DNA from: CAYUKK01 sp964445305
GTDB taxonomy: Bacteria; Acidobacteriota; Aminicenantia; Aminicenantales; UBA8522
Length of the DNA stretch: 10,701 nucleotides
Direction of reading: 5' to 3'
Assembly (NCBI GenBank): GCA_964445305.1
Contig: CAYUKK010000119.1
Coordinates: forward strand, 1-10,701
Numbering within the stretch: the stretch's first letter is position 1; each line of letters starts with the position of its first letter. Under the pieces are notes generated by a model. That model worked only from the letters and a program-made list of their open reading frames with translations, had not been told where the DNA came from and ran no database searches. Both the position numbers and the translations under genes were made by a program. Positions 5,962 through 10,701 of the stretch are shown in pieces.

Positions 5962-7491
5962 ATGCCTAAGTTTCCCGTAGGGAAGTTCCTGATCTCGAAG
6001 AGGAAAGCGGCTCCTCTCCGCGACACCTCCCCTCCAGACGATCTCCTGGCTGCCGGCCTGGCTGCGGCTGGAGCGCGCATCTTCAGCATCATCAGCCGGA
6101 TCGCCGAATCGATCCTCATCATCGACCAAGGGGGCAGGGTCGTTTTTATCAACCCGGCGGCGGTACGACTTTTTGGCCGACCGGAGAAAGACATTCTGGG
6201 TCAGCCCTTTGGCTATTCACTCGACTTCGGTAAGGCGATAGAAATTGAGATTCTCCTGCCTGATGGCGGGAAGAAAGTGGGGGAAATGCAGGCCGTCGAT
6301 ATCACCTGGCAAGAAAGGCCCGCCTCTTTGGTCACTATCCGGGACATCACCGAACGCAAGCAGGCCGAAGAACTCCGGCTCGAAGTCGAAAAACACATCC
6401 GGATGGAAAAACTCAAGGATGAGTTCATCAACACGGTCTCCCACGAGCTGCGCACACCTCTTGCCATTACGAAGGAAGCGATCAGCCTCATTATGGATAA
6501 GGTCCCTGGCGAGATCAATGACCAGCAGACAGAAATCCTGGCCATCGCCCGGAACAACATCGACAGGTTAGCCCGCATCATCAACGACCTTCTCGATATC
6601 TCGAGAATGGAAGCAGGGAAGGTCGAGCTGAGAAAAGAGGAGGTCGACATCAATGCCCTCGTTCGAATGACCGTCCAGGCTTTTGAGCCCAAGGTCAAAG
6701 AAAAAGGCCTCGCCTTGAGGATGGAGCTTCCGGAAGAAAAAACCCTTCTCTGGGCTGACGAGGATAAGCTGAATCAGATCCTGTGGAACCTCTTGGACAA
6801 TGCCGTCAAGTTCACGTCGCGAGGGTTTATCCGCGTTTCGGTCGAGGAGAAAGAAAAAGAAATCCTTTGCCGAATCGAGGATTCTGGAATCGGCATCCAT
6901 CAGGATGACCTGCCCAAGATTTTCGATAAGTTCACCCAATTCGGGAGGAAGGACGGCCCCGGGGAAAAGGGCACCGGACTCGGCCTGTCCATCGTCAAAG
7001 GGCTTGTTTCCCTCCATGGTGGCCGCGTCTGGGTGGAGAGCGAGCTCGGCGCGGGGACAGTGGTGACCTTCTCCCTTCCAAAACGGAGCTTCGAGGAGCG
7101 ACTAAAAGAATGCCTCTCCACCATGATCCAGGATGCCGTGGAGAAGAAGGGTGAATTATCTGTTCTCGTATTCTCCTTACGCAACTGGGCCGCCCTCCGC
7201 GGGGAGGCTGACGACAAGGCCTCACTGGCCATGACCACCATGGTCAACCTGCTCAAAAAATCCCTCCGCCGGCGCGGCGATACGGTGCTCGCCGAGAATG
7301 GCCAGTTCTTCCTCCTCCTCCCCGATACCAAAAAAAAGGATGCTCCCTATGTCCTGGAAAGGATGAAGGAAATTCTCAACGCCCATATTCTAAGCGATGC
7401 CTGGCTCCGCGATAAGACCAGCCTGGAGGCTTCGTCCTTTTCTTTTCCCGAAGATGCCGTCGAGCTGGGCAAATGGCTCGACCAGAAATAG
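5962..7491 (+). CDS. Soluble PAS histidine kinase with degenerate GGDEF-like tail
   Basis: This is a 509-residue protein with no membrane segment or signal peptide. Domains in order are: PAS about 45-135 (ESILIIDQGGRVVFINPAA; ends VTIRDITERKQ); HisKA about 150-220, with the phosphorylated H161 in VSHELRTPL; and a HATPase domain about 260-375. That domain has an N box (N276, N280), a G1 box starting at D307 (DSGIGI) and a G2 box GTGLGLS at 337-343. All catalytic motifs are present, so it should autophosphorylate. The last ~130 residues resemble a GGDEF domain: a strand LSVLVFSLRNW, then ENGQF at 445-449 where GGDEF would be, followed by FLLLPDT and a helix. The signature is lost, so it cannot make c-di-GMP and may bind a partner instead. 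The start has a poor ribosome site. The receiver gene begins 8 bases after the stop, so it is the likely partner. Confidence 0.92.
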   Translation: MPKFPVGKFLISKRKAAPLRDTSPPDDLLAAGLAAAGARIFSIISRIAESILIIDQGGRVVFINPAAVRLFGRPEKDILGQPFGYSLDFGKAIEIEILLPDGGKKVGEMQAVDITWQERPASLVTIRDITERKQAEELRLEVEKHIRMEKLKDEFINTVSHELRTPLAITKEAISLIMDKVPGEINDQQTEILAIARNNIDRLARIINDLLDISRMEAGKVELRKEEVDINALVRMTVQAFEPKVKEKGLALRMELPEEKTLLWADEDKLNQILWNLLDNAVKFTSRGFIRVSVEEKEKEILCRIEDSGIGIHQDDLPKIFDKFTQFGRKDGPGEKGTGLGLSIVKGLVSLHGGRVWVESELGAGTVVTFSLPKRSFEERLKECLSTMIQDAVEKKGELSVLVFSLRNWAALRGEADDKASLAMTTMVNLLKKSLRRRGDTVLAENGQFFLLLPDTKKKDAPYVLERMKEILNAHILSDAWLRDKTSLEASSFSFPEDAVELGKWLDQK

Positions 7492-7499
7492 GAAAAAGG

Positions 7500-8387
7500 A
7501 TGCCCAAGATCTTAGTCATTGAGGACGAACCCGATCAAAACAAACTCATCAAATTGCGTCTGGAGGCGCGCGGCTATGAGGTGATTTCTGTGGGTAAGGC
7601 CCGCGAGGGAATCGAATTTGCCAGGAGGGAGAAACCCCGGCTCATCCTCATGGACATGATCCTCCCCGACATGCACGGCCTCGATGCGACCATCCAGCTC
7701 AAGGCATGCCCGGAAACAAAGGACATTCCCATTATCGCCCTCTCCGCGGTCGGCTCGCCCGATTTCATCAAAGCCTGTTCCCAGGAAGGGATAGCTGCCT
7801 ACGTGAAGAAACCCTATGACCCGAAGGAACTCTTCAAGACGATCGAAAAGTTCGTTACTGCTGAAGAAAAACCAGAAAAGAAACCAAAACGAAAGACCGT
7901 TGAGAAAGAAGACGTCGACACGATGCTCCAGTCGGCCTTAGCTGAGTTCAAGATTCCTCTGCCAAAAAAAGAAGAAGGCTTGGGCCAACCGAGGCCAGAG
8001 GCAGCCAAGAAAACTCAGCGCCGCAGCATCCTCATCATCGATGATGACCTGGAGTTTGGCCGGGCCGTCACGGCCATGCTCAGCGAGCGCGGCTTTGAGG
8101 TCACCGTCGCCCTCGACAGCGTGAGCGGCCTTAAGCAGGCCTTCACCCGAAAGCCCGACTTGATCCTTCTCAACCTTGTCCTTCCAGCCGGGGGTGGGGA
8201 AGGCGTCCTGGCTAACCTGAGGAAAGCGCCCGAGACATCCACTATCCCTGTCTTCGTCATGTCCAGCCTCTTATCTCCCGGGAAGCTCGAGGAGAAAGCC
8301 CGCCTTCTCGGAGCGGAGGGGTTCATTGCCAAGCCCATCGAGCCAGAGGACGTTCTCTTCATTATTGAATCCGTCATCGGAGGATGA
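7500..8387 (+). CDS. Tandem receiver-domain response regulator without output domain
   Basis: This 295-residue protein has two CheY-like receiver domains and nothing else. The first (about 3-120) is complete: acidic pair E8-D9, phospho-acceptor D52 in LILMDMILPD, S82, and K104 in VKKPYD. A charged Lys/Glu/Pro-rich linker runs from about 121 to 173. The second (about 176-295) keeps the acidic pocket D181-D183, S255 and K278, but has N225 where the phospho-acceptor aspartate should be (LILLNLVLP), so it cannot be phosphorylated in the usual way. The ATG at 7500 has AGGA six bases upstream. An in-frame ATG at 7473 lies inside the kinase gene with no better site. It is probably co-transcribed with the kinase and phosphorylated by it. 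The output is presumably a protein contact, since no DNA-binding or enzymatic domain is present. Confidence 0.9.
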   Translation: MPKILVIEDEPDQNKLIKLRLEARGYEVISVGKAREGIEFARREKPRLILMDMILPDMHGLDATIQLKACPETKDIPIIALSAVGSPDFIKACSQEGIAAYVKKPYDPKELFKTIEKFVTAEEKPEKKPKRKTVEKEDVDTMLQSALAEFKIPLPKKEEGLGQPRPEAAKKTQRRSILIIDDDLEFGRAVTAMLSERGFEVTVALDSVSGLKQAFTRKPDLILLNLVLPAGGGEGVLANLRKAPETSTIPVFVMSSLLSPGKLEEKARLLGAEGFIAKPIEPEDVLFIIESVIGG

Positions 8388-8432
8388 GGGCCCTATTTTT
8401 CGACTCAACCGACAAAAGAAAAGAGAAAAACA

Positions 8433-8462
8433 TTGGCTCGAGTTCTTCCCTTGAGGTAGAAT
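8433..8462 (+). promoter_or_regulatory. Promoter of the second tandem receiver gene
   Basis: TTGGCT (8433-8438), 18 bases, then TAGAAT (8457-8462). Spacing and -10 box are the same as upstream of the kinase gene. The predicted leader is only about 12 bases. Confidence 0.5.
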
Positions 8463-8480
8463 AAAACCAAGGCGAAAACC

Positions 8481-9242
8481 ATGGCCAAGAAAAAGATCCT
8501 CATCATTGATGATGAGCCGGACTTTGTGAAGATGCTCAAAGCCCGGCTTCAGATTGAGGGGTACGAGGTTCTTTCGGCTGAGGACGGCATCAGGGGAATA
8601 CAAGTCGCCCGTCGGGAGCGGCCGGATTTGATCATCCTGGACATCATGATGCCAGGGCTGGATGGCCACCGAGTTTGTGATACCATCAAAAAATCGAGCC
8701 TGACGTCTTCGATTCCCGTCATCTACTTGACCGCACGGACGAGCTCTGCCGATGAAATCCAGGCCTTGGAGAAAGGCGCTAAGTTCTACGTCACCAAACC
8801 TTACAACCCTGGCGTCCTGCTCGAAATGGTCAAGAGCACCCTCCTCGAAGAAGAAATGGTCGGCCAACCCAGGAGTCGGGTTCTCATCATTGATCAAGAC
8901 AATGATTTTGTCGATGAGGTAAAACGCTGGCTCAAAAAAGAAGGCTTCGACGTCTGCTCTGCCCCTTCTCCAGAAAAAGGCCTGGACGAAGCGCGAAAAC
9001 AACCTCCGGACATTATCCTCTTCGATTTTATCACTTCACGCCAGGATCAACACCAAAGCATCCAGAAATTGGGCGCGGACGAAAGCCTGAAAACCATCCC
9101 CCTCTTTGTCTTCGCTCCCCAGGCCGTGATCGACAAACTGGACCCAACCCGACACGAAACGGATAAGTTCATCTCCAAATCCCTGCCTTTTTCTGTTCTG
9201 CTGGAAAAAATAAAGCGCGTCCTGCCTTCCCGAGGGACCTGA
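8481..9242 (+). CDS. Second tandem receiver-domain protein, C-terminal REC degenerate
   Basis: This 253-residue protein has the same two-receiver plan as its upstream neighbour but a shorter linker (about 120-131). The first REC (about 5-120) is complete: D10-D11, phospho-acceptor D54 in LIILDIMMPG, T84 and K106 in VTKPYN. The second (about 132-250) is altered: IIDQDND leaves D138 but puts Q139 at the second acidic position. D182 is kept in ILFDF, but the usual MP that follows is missing. The switch lysine K233 lies in SKSLP rather than a KP motif. It may therefore be phosphorylated poorly or not at all. No output domain follows. The ribosome site before the ATG is weak (AAGGCG), and the gene has its own promoter-like sequence, so it may be expressed apart from the kinase. 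Probably a duplicated and diverged partner of the same system. Confidence 0.9.
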   Translation: MAKKKILIIDDEPDFVKMLKARLQIEGYEVLSAEDGIRGIQVARRERPDLIILDIMMPGLDGHRVCDTIKKSSLTSSIPVIYLTARTSSADEIQALEKGAKFYVTKPYNPGVLLEMVKSTLLEEEMVGQPRSRVLIIDQDNDFVDEVKRWLKKEGFDVCSAPSPEKGLDEARKQPPDIILFDFITSRQDQHQSIQKLGADESLKTIPLFVFAPQAVIDKLDPTRHETDKFISKSLPFSVLLEKIKRVLPSRGT

Positions 9243-9260
9243 GGCGAGCAATTCTCGGGA
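9228..9260. terminator. Possible hairpin between convergent genes
   Basis: TCCCGAG (9228-9234) pairs exactly with CTCGGGA (9254-9260) across a 19-base loop that includes the stop codon at 9240-9242. It sits between two converging transcripts, whose stops are only 33 bases apart. There is no T-run on either strand, so termination here is only a suggestion. Confidence 0.3.
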
Positions 9261-9275
9261 GAGAGGTTTCAGGCT

Positions 9276-9659
9276 CTATTTCCCGCCCAAAATCGACAAG
9301 GCTTTTTCTAGGTCGGAGACGTCCAGGATGACCGCCACCTTGTCACCCGTCCTGCTCAGGGTGCCGTAACAGTACTCGATGTTGACTCCCTTGTTGCCCA
9401 GCTTAGTCGTCACTTCGGCCAGCGCGCCAGGCTTGTTTTCAAGCTCGACAAAGAGCACATCGCGGAGTTCTGTCGTGTAGTTCCACTTGCTCAGCACCTT
9501 CATGGCTTTGCTGACGTTCTTGACGTAAAGCTTGGCCGTGTCCTGGAATACGCCGATGGCCTCAATGTTGATATCGCTCTCCGCCAGGCGGCTGCACAGC
9601 TCACCAAGCACCGACGGCCTGTTTTCCAAAACGACAAAAATTTCTGTAATCCGTTCCAT
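9276..9659 (-). CDS. Tandem ACT-domain protein
   Basis: This 127-residue protein is made of two ACT domains, at about 4-62 and 67-125, with no catalytic domain. Each begins with the typical strand-loop-helix: VVLENRPSVLGEL (9-21) and VELENKPGALAEV (71-83). ACT domains bind small ligands, usually amino acids, at domain interfaces, so a sensing or allosteric role is likely; this resembles the COG4747 group. The start has GGAGG (complement of 9666-9670) six bases upstream. It lies 47 bases after the dehydrogenase-like gene on the same strand, with no promoter seen between them, so it is likely in the same operon. Related ACT proteins in anaerobes often accompany aryl-pyruvate oxidoreductase or aryl-CoA ligase genes; whether that holds here depends on sequence beyond the right edge. 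Confidence 0.88.
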   Translation of the reverse strand: MERITEIFVVLENRPSVLGELCSRLAESDINIEAIGVFQDTAKLYVKNVSKAMKVLSKWNYTTELRDVLFVELENKPGALAEVTTKLGNKGVNIEYCYGTLSRTGDKVAVILDVSDLEKALSILGGK

Positions 9660-9706
9660 TTTCCCCCTCCTTTAAGTTTGAGTCATGGGTTTCTGGGTTA
9701 AAATCT

Positions 9707-10699
9707 TCACTCTTGCTTTGAAAAAACCCTGATGTACTGGGTCCTGAAGTAGGCTTCCACCTGCCTGGAATCGGGAACATCCAGCTGGAGCTTTTTCCAT
9801 GAAAGCTCGCCCCGAAATTCTTCGACTGACCGGAAACCGTGCTCCTCCATCCAGGAGCTGAGCCCCTCCACCAAAGCCGGGACAGCCTCCCATCCCTGGC
9901 GGAAGAGAAGAGAGACGACCTGAACAGCCGTCGCGCCAGCCAGGAGGAGCTTGACCACATCCTCTGACCTCTGGATTCCGCCTGACGCGACGACATCACA
10001 ACCCACCCGACCGGCACACAGGGCAACCCAGCGCAAAGTCTGATGGAAATCGCCCTGGCCAATGACGTTGCGCGTTTTCAGGCGGTCAAGGTCGATCTCG
10101 GGCTGAAGAAACCAGTTGAAGTAGACAAGCCCCTGGCAACCTCTATCGACCAGCCTCTTGCTCAGATAGGGCACGGCCGTAAGGCTGGAACAGAGCTTCA
10201 TCGACACGGGGATGGACACCGAATCCTTAACCTCCTCAAGGATTTGAAGATGAGAATTCTCGTACTCCGTGCCAGGGATGTCGAGCCTGTAAGGGAGAAA
10301 GTAGACGTTGAGCTCGAGGCCATCGGCCCCCGCATCCTCAAAATGACGGGCAAATCGCGGCCACAGCCGGGGCGTCCGGCAGTTGATGGAGGCGATGACG
10401 GGAATACTGACTTTCTTCTTAGCCTCCTCAACAAGCCGGACCTTGTTCTGGGTTGCGTATTCGAGAAGCCCGCCTCGCTCAAGGTAATCCATCGCCTCGG
10501 GGTAAGCGAAGCGCCCTCTCTCCTCGGAGCTAACCTCCGAAGCGAATTGCTCCTCAAAAAAAGATTTAAGCACGACAGCCCCAGCGCCAGCCTCTTCGGC
10601 GCGCTCGATGCCGGCGAGAGTGCCCGTGAGCTCACTGCTGCCGACGATAATCGGGTTGCGCAACTCGAGACCCATGTAGGTTGTCCTTAGGTCAACCAT
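9707..10699 (-). CDS. Dihydroorotate dehydrogenase-like flavoprotein
   Basis: This 330-residue protein belongs to the dihydroorotate-dehydrogenase-like TIM-barrel family (COG0167 relatives). The N-terminus (VDLRTTYMGLELRNPIIVGS) is typical of this subgroup. Likely FMN contacts are K45 (VVLKSFFEEQ), N131, K168 (PVSMKL), N195, and the phosphate-binding region SGGI (239-242) with AGATAVQV (254-261). Where class 1 PyrD enzymes have the catalytic Cys or Ser after the N-x-S-C-P-N asparagine, this protein has ELNVYFLP (129-136), with no Cys or Ser nearby. It is therefore probably not a true pyrimidine enzyme, and I give no pyrD symbol. The ATG at 10697-10699 is two bases from the window edge, so its ribosome site cannot be checked and a slightly longer form is possible. 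It lies upstream of the ACT gene in a likely operon. Confidence 0.85.
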   Translation of the reverse strand: MVDLRTTYMGLELRNPIIVGSSELTGTLAGIERAEEAGAGAVVLKSFFEEQFASEVSSEERGRFAYPEAMDYLERGGLLEYATQNKVRLVEEAKKKVSIPVIASINCRTPRLWPRFARHFEDAGADGLELNVYFLPYRLDIPGTEYENSHLQILEEVKDSVSIPVSMKLCSSLTAVPYLSKRLVDRGCQGLVYFNWFLQPEIDLDRLKTRNVIGQGDFHQTLRWVALCAGRVGCDVVASGGIQRSEDVVKLLLAGATAVQVVSLLFRQGWEAVPALVEGLSSWMEEHGFRSVEEFRGELSWKKLQLDVPDSRQVEAYFRTQYIRVFSKQE

Positions 10700-10701
10700 C
10701 G

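Noticed and set aside
7473..7499. ATG at 7473 as the start of the first tandem receiver
   Set aside because: The REC fold normally begins within a few residues of the start. The ATG at 7500 has AGGA upstream and gives the typical MPKILVIEDE opening.
8387..8400. AGGGCCCT followed by T5 as a terminator
   Set aside because: The palindrome has no room for a loop, so no stable hairpin forms before the T-run.
9707..10699. Calling the minus-strand dehydrogenase-like gene pyrD
   Set aside because: The catalytic Cys/Ser of class 1 enzymes is absent, and the N-terminus matches the separate dihydroorotate-dehydrogenase-like subgroup.

Overview
The window looks like bacterial chromosome from a free-living, probably anaerobic, uncultured lineage. 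Codon use favours G/C at third positions and Shine-Dalgarno sites are strong (GGAGG type). Promoters are sigma70-like, with -10 boxes close to TAGAAT. The gene mix (YugP-type membrane metallopeptidase, secreted M14 peptidase with a long C-terminal domain, DsrE2-like protein, stand-alone PPC protein, soluble hybrid-like two-component proteins, dihydroorotate-dehydrogenase-like protein with an ACT protein) recalls Acidobacteriota/Aminicenantes-like genomes. That placement is an inference from gene content only.

Layout. Positions 1-930 hold no convincing gene. They hold a large, imperfect, ordered inverted repeat: arm blocks at 57-153, 159-198 and 308-379 pair with 826-922, 594-633 and 518-589, at about 92% identity over about 209 paired positions. 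Each arm carries its own different insertion (199-307 on the left, 634-825 on the right), and the unique centre is 380-517. This is the least explained part of the window. A consensus-like promoter lies just past its right edge and drives a YugP-like membrane zinc peptidase (1000-1689). Next, from its own promoter, comes a secreted M14-family zinc carboxypeptidase homologue (1903-4518). A cluster of small hairpins follows (4572-4670), then an AT-rich promoter region and a DsrE2-like protein (4832-5314).

From 5461 to 9242 there is a PPC/DUF296 protein and a signalling block. The block has a soluble PAS histidine kinase with a C-terminal degenerate GGDEF-like domain, and a tandem-receiver protein starting 8 bp later. 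A second tandem-receiver protein sits about 93 bp further on behind its own promoter-like sequence. In both receiver proteins the first REC is intact and the second is degenerate, and neither has an output domain. No HPt protein or DNA-binding regulator is visible, so output is probably through protein contacts.

On the minus strand, converging on the signalling block, are a dihydroorotate-dehydrogenase-like flavoprotein (10699-9707) and a tandem ACT-domain protein (9659-9276). They are 47 bp apart and probably form the end of an operon entering from beyond the right edge. No tRNA, rRNA, CRISPR array, transposase or integrase is seen.
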